A DNA stretch of 12,861 nucleotides from positions 1-12,861 of the forward strand of contig JAIPFO010000064.1 of assembly GCA_021736565.1 (NCBI GenBank). Direction: 5' to 3'. Source of the stretch: Phycisphaerae bacterium (GTDB taxonomy: Bacteria > Planctomycetota > Phycisphaerae > Sedimentisphaerales > SM23-30). The notes beneath the pieces were generated by a model that was given only the letters and a program-made list of their open reading frames with translations, ran no database searches and was not told the origin of the DNA. This document shows, piece by piece, positions 1 to 6,798 of this stretch (within the stretch, counting starts at the first letter, position 1; every line of letters starts with the position of its first letter). The position numbers and the translations under genes are program-made.

Positions 1-1
1 A

Positions 2-907
2 TTGACTCCGACGGTTCTGAATAATGACCCGAACGATCCGCAGGCACCTCTGAGCTACCTCTGGACAGTCGATCCTACTGAAGGCGTGGAATTGTCTGAC
101 GCTACGGCCATGGCCCCAACGATTACGATCACCCAGCCGTCTCTGTATACTTCATACTTAGCGGACCCCGGTCTTAACGACCAAGGTGGTTGGGACGCGA
201 TCGGTGGCGGTATTGGTTATTATAATTCCAGTTTTTCAAACTACACGGTAGAAGGCGCTATGTGCGCAGATATCTGGGGCGCTCCAGCCGGTGAGAACGG
301 CTACGCACAAACGCTGGCGGCAACGCTTGAAACCGACACGGAATACGAGCTGTCGGTTTGGCTTGGTACTCCTGACGGCTATACGGCGCCTATTGGCTAT
401 AAGGTTCAACTCCTTGCCGGCGGCACCGTCCTTGCCGAAGAAGTTGCCGATGCCAACAGCTTACCGGCTGTAGGTGTTGCGGTACAATCAACGGTTACGT
501 TTGACTCTACCGGAGTGGACACCGGCTTAGTGGGGCAACCCCTGGAAATTCGGTTGCTCGGTGTCATGGCTGCAGTTGATAGAGAAAACTTTGGCTTCGA
601 TGCCGCTAAACTGCTGATCAATGGCAAAGAAATGGCTATACCGGGTTCTTCTGTTCCTGATCCGTATACCATTGATTTGAAGTTGGCTGTGACCCTGGAA
701 GATGAAGCGACTGTCTATGATACCGTTGTTATTGACGTGTATGATAATGCCTGTCTGGCTGCCGCGGGCGCTGATCCGGCATTTAAATTAGACCTGGGTG
801 ACATTAACGGGGATTGCATCACGAACCTCGAAGATTTTGCCAAATTAGCCGCCGAATGGCTTGTGGATTACAAGGCGACAGGGCCTGTGGCTAAACCGGA
901 GATCTAA
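2..907 (+). CDS. C-terminal part of an exported dockerin-like protein (5' partial)
   Basis: The reading frame enters from the left edge and ends at TAA 905-907, so only the last 301 or so residues are visible and the true start lies outside. Residues about 16-46 look like the end of a PKD/Ig-like beta-sandwich (SYLWTVDP, then a TITITQP strand). Residues about 47-210 form a Gly/Thr-rich, beta-rich module of the kind found as carbohydrate- or surface-binding domains; I cannot name the family. Residues 267-285 (DINGDCITNLEDFAKLAAE) fit a dockerin-type calcium loop with Asp/Asn at positions 1, 3, 5 and 12, followed by a helix ending in AEWL. Such single tails are common on secreted proteins of Phycisphaerae-like planctomycetes. 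Lack of Cys-rich or catalytic motifs suggests a binding or structural role outside the cell. It is separated from the next gene by a terminator and is not obviously related to the ebo cluster. Confidence 0.8.
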   Translation: MTPTVLNNDPNDPQAPLSYLWTVDPTEGVELSDATAMAPTITITQPSLYTSYLADPGLNDQGGWDAIGGGIGYYNSSFSNYTVEGAMCADIWGAPAGENGYAQTLAATLETDTEYELSVWLGTPDGYTAPIGYKVQLLAGGTVLAEEVADANSLPAVGVAVQSTVTFDSTGVDTGLVGQPLEIRLLGVMAAVDRENFGFDAAKLLINGKEMAIPGSSVPDPYTIDLKLAVTLEDEATVYDTVVIDVYDNACLAAAGADPAFKLDLGDINGDCITNLEDFAKLAAEWLVDYKATGPVAKPEI

Positions 908-938
908 CCGGTTTTTCTAAAACCCAGTCTGAACCCCA

Positions 939-977
939 TCGGGCCCCTGAGAATCTTCTCAGGGGCCCGATTTTTTT
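939..977 (+). terminator. Rho-independent terminator
   Basis: A perfect 14-bp GC-rich stem (939-952 with 957-970, loop ATCT) is followed directly by seven T residues at 971-977. It lies 31 nt after the stop codon of the exported protein. This is the clearest terminator in the window and isolates that gene from the cluster downstream. Confidence 0.95.
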
Positions 978-1014
978 ATGCAAGTTGGTGAGTTATCGGA
1001 AATTCTTCTTGGCG

Positions 1015-1188
1015 TCAGTGTCATTCCCGTCGCGCCGGGATTTGAAGCCCGTTTTCTGCCTCTTAAAGACTGGTTTGGAATACGAAAGACGACTTTTGAC
1101 GCGGGAGTCAAAGCATGAATCGAACGTTCAGGATGTGTACAGGTCATGTTGGGCGTGTTGCCCCATGCAATAAATAACACCGCGGTGT
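1015..1188 (+). repeat. Intergenic structured repeat, copy R1
   Basis: This copy opens with a hairpin TCCCG-N6-CGGGA (1025-1040), then 20 nt, then TCTTAAAG (1061-1068). Within this 44-nt block it matches R2 at 36 positions and R3 at 35 by my hand count. After 52 nt from the first hairpin comes CTTTTGACG (1093-1101), which forms a second hairpin, TTTGAC (1095-1100) with GTCAAA (1107-1112). A third hairpin (CATG..GGG 1145-1153 with CCC..CATG 1161-1167) has a loop CGTGTTG. It is followed by ATAAATAACAC and a 12-bp palindrome at 1177-1188. Boundaries are approximate. Confidence 0.7.
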
Positions 1189-1341
1189 CGTTGTCTAACT
1201 AAAGATGCGTGGGTGACAAACGGTTTCATGACGATGCCCGCACGCGTTTCGGGTGTGCGATCAGAGAAGTCGAAGGAAGTGCAAATCGGGGTGTTTTGAA
1301 ACTGGTGTGATGGGACATGCCGGGCTGGAAAGAGATATGCT

Positions 1342-1462
1342 GCATCGTAAAGACGAAGTGCCTTAACGGATTCGGTCAGGCAGGCTCGGGAAATAATCGC
1401 CGAAGCCGAGGCTGTTAAGGGGTACTCAAAATTTATCCCGGCGGCCCTATTTATGGAGGGCC
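1342..1462 (+). ncRNA. Candidate structured RNA with pseudoknot (unknown class)
   Basis: A dense set of complementary arms lies in gene-free DNA. Hairpin one pairs 1342-1348 with 1353-1361 around the loop AAAG, with a two-base bulge. Next, CCTTAAC (1361-1367) pairs with GTTAAGG (1414-1420), and AGGCTCGG (1382-1389) pairs with CCGAGGCT (1406-1413) except for one G-G mismatch, so the two stems stack without a gap on the 3' side. The 14-nt bulge contains TTCGG (1371-1375), complementary to CCGAA (1400-1404) in the loop, which would make a pseudoknot. A further hairpin pairs GGCCCT (1443-1448) with AGGGCC (1457-1462). I do not recognise a known riboswitch or ncRNA family. It could be a cis-acting leader element or an independent RNA. 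With no alignment the call rests on complementarity alone. Confidence 0.35.
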
Positions 1463-1593
1463 CAAGCCGATAAAGCCGATCAATTGAACTTGCGTATCGT
1501 AAGTATTTTTGATACGGAAGTCCCTTGTGAAAGATATTTTCTTCTTGAATTAATGCTCCGAATATGTTAGAGATGCATTGAAAGTTAAGAAGG

Positions 1594-1760
1594 ATGCCGG
1601 CGTCCTATCCCGATAGGCCGGGATTTGAGGCTCGTTTTCCGCGTCTTAAAGGGCGATTCTAAAGTCAAAGAATGCCTTTTGACGTGGGAATCACGAAGGG
1701 TATTTTGTATTGGGCGTGATACCCAATGTCATAAATAATACTCGCGATCAGTTTGCTCGT
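1594..1760 (+). repeat. Intergenic structured repeat, copy R2
   Basis: The element has the same order and spacing as R1. TCCCG-N6-CGGGA lies at 1608-1623, TCTTAAAG at 1644-1651 after exactly 20 nt, and CTTTTGACG starts at 1676 after exactly 52 nt. The second hairpin is CCTT..CGTG (1675-1686) with CACG-AAGG (1692-1699). The third is ATTGGG (1709-1714) with CCCAAT (1722-1727), loop CGTGATA, followed by ATAAATAATAC. An alternative first hairpin, CCTAT (1604-1608) with ATAGG (1613-1617), competes with the conserved one. The copy ends about 120 nt before eboD. Confidence 0.7.
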
Positions 1761-1881
1761 ATGCTTTTTCGAGTGAATATATTTCGATTGCGTGTGATGT
1801 AAAGTATTCAATTAAAAAGACTTACCTGTGTTCCGTTGGGGAGAATCGACTGGCATGGGGGTCTCTTTTGGAACGTAACTT

Positions 1882-3087
1882 ATGAGATATGATGACAATT
1901 CATTGGATTATCAGAAAAATCAAACCCACTTACAGAAAAAAGTATATCCAGCCGGTTTAGAGGCCACCTTCTCATTAGAGTATAAGCACCGTCTGATGTT
2001 TACCCGGAATGTGTTTGATCCCGATAATTCACTTTTGCTTGATTTACTGGAGCCCACTCGCGATAATAAGGCTAAGGTTGCGGTTTTTATCGATTCAGGT
2101 GTTGTTAATACCAACAGTATGCTCATCGATCAGATCAATGCTTTTATGCAGGGGCATGCCAGTCAGATCGAGCTGGCCAGTGATGTGCAAGTGGTTCCAG
2201 GCTCGGAGGAAATCAAAAACGTCCATCGTAATGTTGAACTGATCCTGAAGGATGTCAGTCAGTTTGGCTTATGTCGCAAATCTTATGTGATCGTCATTGG
2301 TGGCGGTGCGGTATTGGATGCGGTTGGCTTTGCCGTATCGATGGCCCATCGGGGGATTCGCTTGATCCGTGTGGCCACGACAACGATGTCTCAGTCTGAT
2401 TCGGCGATGGGTGTCAAAAACAGCATTAACGCGTTCGAGAAGAAAAACTTTCTCGGTTTCTTTACAGTTCCCTGGGCGGTGATCAATGATGAGTCCCTAT
2501 TGAAATCCCTGAGTGATCGCGATTGGGTTCAGGGCTTTTCTGAGGTCGTCAAAGTTGCTTTACTGAAGGATAAGGACTTATTTGGCCGTATCGAGGAGCA
2601 CACGGCGCACATTAGGGATCGCAATGTACCGGCGGCGGTTTCGCTGATTCGTGAGAGTGCGAAATATCATTTTGAGCATATCACGCTTAACGGCGACCCG
2701 TTTGAATTGCAAGATGCCAGGCCGTTGGATTTTGGTCACTGGTCTGCCCATAAGCTTGAGCAAATGACGCATTTTGAATTGGGTCATGGTGAAGCGGTTG
2801 CCATTGGCCTGGCGATCGATACGACCTATGCCAACCTGATGGGGTGGCTCTCTGACAGTGAGCATCACCGAATTATCACGACATTACAGCAGTTGGGCTT
2901 TAAGCTATTTCATCCGGTGATGGAGCATACGTCATACCTTCTCAAAGGGCTAGATGAGTTCCGCGAACACCTGGGTGGAAAACTGACCATTCCGATGCTC
3001 CGAGGTATTGGCGAGCCGTTTGATGTTCACGAGATAGATACGGAGCAGATGCGTAACGCCATTACATACCTGGCGGACCTGTCGTAG
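1882..3087 (+). CDS. eboD: EboD, sugar phosphate cyclase (3-dehydroquinate synthase-like)
   Basis: A 401-residue NAD- and metal-dependent cyclase of the dehydroquinate synthase superfamily, cytosolic, expected to close a sugar phosphate into a carbocycle. The nucleotide-binding loop IGGGAVLDAVGF is at residues 139-150, and the active-site segment QSDSAMGVKNSIN at 171-183 replaces the usual VDSSVGGKTGVN of true dehydroquinate synthase. The three metal ligands are E221 (EVVKVALL), H286 (LDFGHWSAH) and H302 (LGHGEAVAIG). An N-terminal extension of about 60 residues and the altered active-site segment set it apart from shikimate-pathway AroB. Together with the eboB, E, C and F neighbours, this points to EboD. 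The substrate is not known; relatives use DAHP or sedoheptulose 7-phosphate. The ATG at 1882 has only a weak GGA upstream, but no better start fits. It stands alone, 113 nt before the PHP gene. Confidence 0.88.
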   Translation: MRYDDNSLDYQKNQTHLQKKVYPAGLEATFSLEYKHRLMFTRNVFDPDNSLLLDLLEPTRDNKAKVAVFIDSGVVNTNSMLIDQINAFMQGHASQIELASDVQVVPGSEEIKNVHRNVELILKDVSQFGLCRKSYVIVIGGGAVLDAVGFAVSMAHRGIRLIRVATTTMSQSDSAMGVKNSINAFEKKNFLGFFTVPWAVINDESLLKSLSDRDWVQGFSEVVKVALLKDKDLFGRIEEHTAHIRDRNVPAAVSLIRESAKYHFEHITLNGDPFELQDARPLDFGHWSAHKLEQMTHFELGHGEAVAIGLAIDTTYANLMGWLSDSEHHRIITTLQQLGFKLFHPVMEHTSYLLKGLDEFREHLGGKLTIPMLRGIGEPFDVHEIDTEQMRNAITYLADLS

Positions 3088-3167
3088 ACGCCCTCGTTCC
3101 TTTCTGTGAAATGGGAATTTAAAGAAGACGGCGGTCCGCTTTTGGCGGATTGAAATTCGTAAAATCA

Positions 3168-3181
3168 CTTTTGACGCAACC
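3168..3181 (+). promoter_or_regulatory. Shared 14-nt leader motif (CTTTTGACGCAACC), PHP copy
   Basis: The same 14 bases occur at 7756-7769 in front of eboF. In both places the motif ends about 20 nt before the start codon (19 nt here, 22 nt there). The core CTTTTGACG also occurs in R1 and R2. A 5-bp hairpin TCCGC/GCGGA (3135-3149) lies just upstream here. It could be a promoter -35-like element for a short leader, an operator, or part of an RNA structure; the sequence does not decide which. Confidence 0.45.
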
Positions 3182-3200
3182 ATTGTAGAAAGTTTGCAAT

Positions 3201-4484
3201 ATGAAGAAGCGATTTAAGTTGGGGTTAATAATTACATTTGCTTCACTGGGTATTTTCTTGTCGGGCCATGCGGAGAGTTCCGCTGCGTCATCAGGACCGA
3301 GATGGTGGAAAGGCAATACGCACACGCACACATTCTGGTCCGATGGTCAGGACTATCCCGAAATGGTTGCCGATTGGTACAAGCAGCACGGCTATAATTT
3401 TCTGACGCTATCGGACCATAACGTTCTTTCGCAGGGGCAGCGATGGGTCAATATAACCGACCGGCATATCACAGGTGATATTCATAAGAAGTATCTTGAG
3501 CGTTTCGGCGTGAACTGGGTCCAGACACGACGGGATGAAGGAGAAAGGCAAGTACGATTAAAGCCGCTGAACGAATTTCGCCACCTCCTGGAAGAAACCA
3601 ATCAATTTATATTGATACAGGGAGAAGAGCTGACGCCCGGCAAGGGTCACGTCAATGCGATCAACACGATAGAGCGGATCGGGGCACAAAATGGAAATAC
3701 TGATATTGAGATCCTTCAAAACAATATCAATGCCGTTATCGAGCAGGAAGAACGAACGGGCCAGGAAATGCTCCCGCACGTCAATCATCCGAATTGGCGA
3801 TGGGATTTTACTGCCGAAGACCTTTTTCCGCTTAAAGGTGAGCAGTTCTTTGAGCTTTACAATGCGGGGGGGACTTCATGCAATAATATGGGTGATGAAA
3901 ATCACGTCGGTACCGAAAGGATGTGGGATATAATTCTCGCGATGCGGCTGGGAGTACTCAATCTGCCGGTCATGTACGGCATCGGCACCGATGATTCGCA
4001 CACCTACCACGAAACCGGCCCGAAGCTTGCAATGCCAGGGCGTGCATGGATCATGGTTCGCTCGACACACTTAACACCGGAATACATCATAAACGCGATG
4101 GAGGCCGGCGATTTCTATACTTCCAATGGCCTGGTTTTAGACGATATCCAATTTGACGGCAAAACATTAAAAGTCAAGATCGACGCAAAGGCCGGCGTTT
4201 CGTATACCACACGTTTCATCGGGACGAAAAAAGGCTTTGACACCACCACCACATTGCACAAACACACCGATGGAAAGAATGAGCATATGACACGAATTTA
4301 TAGCGATGAAATTGGCATCGTTCTTAAAGAAGTCAAAGGTTCTTACGCGGCGTATACTTTAACCGGTGATGAGTTATACGTCCGGGCGACTGTCATTTCA
4401 AGTCGGCCCAAGAAGAACCCTCATTTTACAGGAGAACTGGAAACCGCCTGGGTTCAACCGGTACTATTTAGCTCAACAAAATAG
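3201..4484 (+). CDS. Secreted PHP-domain metal-dependent phosphoesterase
   Basis: A 427-residue protein with a signal peptide: MKKRFK, then a hydrophobic stretch to about residue 21, with a possible cleavage after A24 (GHA-ES). The mature part is a PHP domain, the fold of histidinol phosphatases and polymerase-associated phosphoesterases. Visible metal-site motifs are NTHTHTFWSDG (H41, H43), LSDHN (D72, H73), GEEL (E142), HVNHPN (H193, H196) and GTDDSH (D264, D265, H267). A C-terminal beta-rich tail follows from about residue 310. It probably hydrolyses a phosphoester or phosphodiester in the periplasm; the substrate is unknown. It sits between eboD and the rest of the ebo genes, 113 nt after eboD and 43 nt before the small gene, so it is probably part of the cluster. 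The start at 3201 gives the signal peptide; a clear Shine-Dalgarno is missing (only AGAAAG at 3187-3192). Family call is firm, role inferred. Confidence 0.85.
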   Translation: MKKRFKLGLIITFASLGIFLSGHAESSAASSGPRWWKGNTHTHTFWSDGQDYPEMVADWYKQHGYNFLTLSDHNVLSQGQRWVNITDRHITGDIHKKYLERFGVNWVQTRRDEGERQVRLKPLNEFRHLLEETNQFILIQGEELTPGKGHVNAINTIERIGAQNGNTDIEILQNNINAVIEQEERTGQEMLPHVNHPNWRWDFTAEDLFPLKGEQFFELYNAGGTSCNNMGDENHVGTERMWDIILAMRLGVLNLPVMYGIGTDDSHTYHETGPKLAMPGRAWIMVRSTHLTPEYIINAMEAGDFYTSNGLVLDDIQFDGKTLKVKIDAKAGVSYTTRFIGTKKGFDTTTTLHKHTDGKNEHMTRIYSDEIGIVLKEVKGSYAAYTLTGDELYVRATVISSRPKKNPHFTGELETAWVQPVLFSSTK

Positions 4485-4527
4485 CCGGATTATTCCTTTT
4501 TGAATATATAATCACTTGGAAAATATC

Positions 4528-4830
4528 ATGAAAAAATCAACATCAACATGTGATCGTACCGGTCTGATCGACTTGTACTTTTTAGAGCATCGGGCCAAAC
4601 TCATTGATATTGGTGCATTTCTCGACCGTCTCAACCGGGCCGATGCCCCAGGGAATCCGGAAGATTTTCGCATCAAAGCATTTCAAAAAGCATCGGCTAT
4701 ACTTACCGATGAAAGCCCTGATAAAGCCAAAAGAATATTGGAAGTTTTTTCTGACCACACACCAGACCTGGCAGATTCAGCACCACTATCAAAAGGAGCA
4801 GCAGGGGCAGCTCAGGAGGAAGTCAAATGA
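4528..4830 (+). CDS. Small conserved-looking protein at the eboA position
   Basis: A 100-residue soluble protein with no signal peptide or membrane segment. The region LYFLEHRAKLIDIGAFLDRL (residues 16-35) is an amphipathic helix with a motif-like EHRAKLIDI core. Residues 46-82 look helical and contain KAxxILTDESPDKAKRILEVFSDHT. The tail is Ala/Gly/Glu-rich. The gene overlaps eboB by four bases (ATGA), so the two are translationally coupled, and it lies directly before eboB where cyanobacterial clusters carry eboA. EboA proteins I know of are about twice this length, and I cannot show homology, so I give no symbol. The ATG at 4528 with GGA at 4518-4520 is preferred over the TTG at 4516. Function unknown; coupling to eboB suggests a partner or accessory subunit. 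Confidence 0.75.
   Translation: MKKSTSTCDRTGLIDLYFLEHRAKLIDIGAFLDRLNRADAPGNPEDFRIKAFQKASAILTDESPDKAKRILEVFSDHTPDLADSAPLSKGAAGAAQEEVK
4814..4820 (+). promoter_or_regulatory. Strong Shine-Dalgarno for eboB (AGGAGGA)
   Basis: A near-consensus ribosome site lies six bases before ATG 4827, inside the end of the preceding small gene. It fixes the eboB start and suggests eboB is translated more strongly than its upstream partner. Confidence 0.85.
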
Positions 4831-5627
4831 AGTTCATCGACCCGCACATCCATCCATCATCCCGTACCACAGACGACTATGAACGTATGGCCCTCAGCGG
4901 CTGTGTCGCCATAACCGAGCCGGCCTTCTGGGCCGGATTCGACCGTGACAGTGCCCGCGGCTTTTATGATTATTTCCGTCAGCTCACAGAATATGAACCC
5001 AGACGTGCCGGACAGTATGGTATCAAGCACTACACCTGGATATGTATTAATCCCAAAGAAGCCGACGACCCCCAATTTGCCCGTGAAGTGATGGCGATTT
5101 TTTCAGAATTTCTTGACAAACCTAATGTACTGGGAATCGGCGAAATCGGCCTGAACAAAAATACAAAAAATGAACTGACCATCCTCGAAGAACAGATCGA
5201 GCTGGCCGCTCAATATAATCAGATGATCCTGGTGCATACTCCGCACCTGGAAGATAAGCTCAAAGGCACCCGATTGATCATGGATGCACTCGAGAATAAC
5301 GGTAAAATCGATCCCCAACGAGTCATGATCGATCATGCCGAAGAGCACACCGTAGGTGAGATACTTGATCGAGGTTTTTGGGCGGGGTTGACCATCTATC
5401 CCAATACGAAATGCACACCGCAAAGAGCCGCCGATATCTTAGAAATACATGGCACCGAACGTATCTGGGTCAACTCGGCTGCCGACTGGGGGCCATCCGA
5501 TCCTTTGGCGGTTCCCAAATGTGGTGTTGAACTAAAACGCCGTGGTCATTCGGATGAACTGGTCACCAAAGTCATTTTCGATAACCCGCAAACCTTCTTA
5601 AGTCAGAATGAGAGGTTTACCCTTTAA
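4827..5627 (+). CDS. eboB: EboB, TatD-like metal-dependent hydrolase
   Basis: A 266-residue cytosolic TIM-barrel protein of the amidohydrolase/TatD type. All expected metal ligands are present: DPHIHP with H7 and H9, GIGEIGLN with E106, LVHTPH with H137, MIDHAEEH with H170, and NSAADWGPSDP with D220. This is the EboB variant of the TatD pattern, and the fold suggests hydrolysis of a phosphoester, ester or amide in a small metabolite rather than DNA. The gene overlaps the small upstream gene by four bases and ends one base before the preferred eboE start, so it forms a tight unit with both. Base composition is more AT-rich than in eboE and eboC. Family assignment is firm, substrate unknown. 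Confidence 0.88.
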   Translation: MKFIDPHIHPSSRTTDDYERMALSGCVAITEPAFWAGFDRDSARGFYDYFRQLTEYEPRRAGQYGIKHYTWICINPKEADDPQFAREVMAIFSEFLDKPNVLGIGEIGLNKNTKNELTILEEQIELAAQYNQMILVHTPHLEDKLKGTRLIMDALENNGKIDPQRVMIDHAEEHTVGEILDRGFWAGLTIYPNTKCTPQRAADILEIHGTERIWVNSAADWGPSDPLAVPKCGVELKRRGHSDELVTKVIFDNPQTFLSQNERFTL

Positions 5628-5628
5628 G

Positions 5629-6798
5629 ATGAATAATACCCCCTGGCCCGGTGCGATAAGTGGTTATTGCAGTAATGTACATGCTGGAAGCGACCTGGAC
5701 GAAACCATTGCCAACCTCACGACATATACGTTAAGGGTCAAGCAGCTCGTTTCGCCCGGCGAACCGATGGGAGTGGGATTGTGGCTGTCGGCCCGATCGG
5801 CCCATGCGATGGTTGCCGAAAACCGACTTTCTGAATTCAAGGCGTTTCTCGACGATCATGGCCTGATCCCGTTTACCCTGAACGGTTTTCCGTATGGTGA
5901 TTTTCATGCGCCTGTTGTGAAGCGCAAGGTTTATCAGCCCGATTGGACAGATTTGCGGCGATATGATTACACGATCGAATTGGCGGGTATTCTGTCACGT
6001 CTCGTTGACGAGGGGGGGCATGCCAGCCTCTCCACATTGCCGCTGGGTTGGCCCCAGGGGCCGCGAGGTGACTGGCCGTACGCTCAAGCGGCCCAACAGC
6101 TATTTAAGCTGATCGCGTCACTGCGTGCTCTTGAAGAAGAGACCGGTCGGCGTATTACGGTCTCGCTGGAGCCCGAGCCGGGCTGTGTGCTGGAGAGGGC
6201 AACGGATGTTGTTTCATTTTTTAACAATTACTTATTGGGCAAGGGGCATGATGAGGCGGTGCTGCGTTACCTGGGGGTCTGTCACGACATCTGTCATACG
6301 GCCGTCATGTTTGAACGACAGTGTGAGACGCTAAAAGCGTACACGGCTGCCGGCATAAAAATTTTCAAGGTGCATGTGTCTTCTGCTGTTGAAGTGGACT
6401 TTACGGATATGTCGGTTGAAGATAAGGCCCAGGCATTAAAACAATTGCAAAGTTTTCACGAGCCAAAATATTTGCATCAAACATGCATTCAAAGGGATGA
6501 ACAAACTTTATTTTATGACGACCTGATCGATGCGGTCGAGGCTGAAGCCCCTGTCGGGGTGTGGCGTACGCATTTTCATGTTCCCATTTACCTGGATACT
6601 GTGGGTTTATTACGGGCCACGCGTGATGATCTTATTGAGGGGGTTCTGTCTGTAAAGGAATATTCTGCCTGCGATCTCTTTGAGATCGAGACCTATGCCT
6701 GGGGGGTGTTGCCCGAAGAATTACAGGTTTCTGACCTGGCGGAGGGGATCGCTTCGGAATTAAAATGGTTCAAAGATACTTTTACTGAAAGGCTATAA
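5629..6798 (+). CDS. eboE: EboE, xylose isomerase-like TIM-barrel protein
   Basis: A 389-residue cytosolic protein of the sugar phosphate isomerase/epimerase-like superfamily, in the branch named metabolite traffic protein EboE. It opens with SGYCSNVHAG (residues 11-20), a characteristic start for this branch. Putative metal or substrate residues are HASL (H131), LEPEPG (E181, E183), CHDICH (H219, D220, H223), KVHVSS (H249), THFHVP (H315, H317) and EIETYAW (E354). It may isomerise or bind a sugar- or cyclitol-like intermediate made by EboD; this is inference. Two starts are possible: 5608 (20-nt overlap with eboB) and 5629. I chose 5629 because it lies directly behind the eboB stop and puts the conserved YCSN motif near the N-terminus; the GAGAGG at 5610-5615 is rather distant. 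It overlaps eboC by one base. Confidence 0.87.
   Translation: MNNTPWPGAISGYCSNVHAGSDLDETIANLTTYTLRVKQLVSPGEPMGVGLWLSARSAHAMVAENRLSEFKAFLDDHGLIPFTLNGFPYGDFHAPVVKRKVYQPDWTDLRRYDYTIELAGILSRLVDEGGHASLSTLPLGWPQGPRGDWPYAQAAQQLFKLIASLRALEEETGRRITVSLEPEPGCVLERATDVVSFFNNYLLGKGHDEAVLRYLGVCHDICHTAVMFERQCETLKAYTAAGIKIFKVHVSSAVEVDFTDMSVEDKAQALKQLQSFHEPKYLHQTCIQRDEQTLFYDDLIDAVEAEAPVGVWRTHFHVPIYLDTVGLLRATRDDLIEGVLSVKEYSACDLFEIETYAWGVLPEELQVSDLAEGIASELKWFKDTFTERL

Larger units (their letters stand above)
978..1881 (+). other. Long gene-free leader region upstream of eboD
   Basis: About 900 nt carry no open frame with protein-like character in any frame. The stretch holds repeat copies R1 (about 1015-1188) and R2 (about 1594-1760), and between them a candidate structured RNA (1342-1462). 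A small hairpin (1493-1498 with 1511-1516, CGTATC/GATACG) lies just before R2. The last 120 nt before eboD are AT-rich. A weak promoter-like pair, TTGCTC (1753-1758) and AATATA (1776-1781) with a 17-nt spacer, can be drawn there, but planctomycete promoters are poorly defined, so I do not call it separately. Confidence 0.6.

Noticed and set aside
1115..1177. A 20-codon frame inside repeat R1 beginning at ATG 1115
   Set aside because: R2 has no matching frame at the equivalent place and there is no ribosome site; the conservation follows hairpins, not codons.
1381..1413. AGGCTCGG and CCGAGG resemble parts of the SAH riboswitch
   Set aside because: In that riboswitch CCGAGG comes first and AGGCTCGG later, and the other conserved core bases are missing; here the order is reversed on both strands' reading.
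978..1881. tRNA, CRISPR array or insertion sequence in the long gap
   Set aside because: No T-loop or cloverleaf pattern, no short regularly spaced repeats, and no transposase frame or terminal inverted repeats were seen.
1882..3087. Reading the cyclase as shikimate-pathway AroB
   Set aside because: The active-site segment differs from AroB and all neighbours belong to the ebo set; no other aromatic-pathway gene is present.
5608..5628. Alternative eboE start at 5608 overlapping eboB
   Set aside because: Adds seven residues not typical of the family; not excluded, since both starts have weak ribosome sites.
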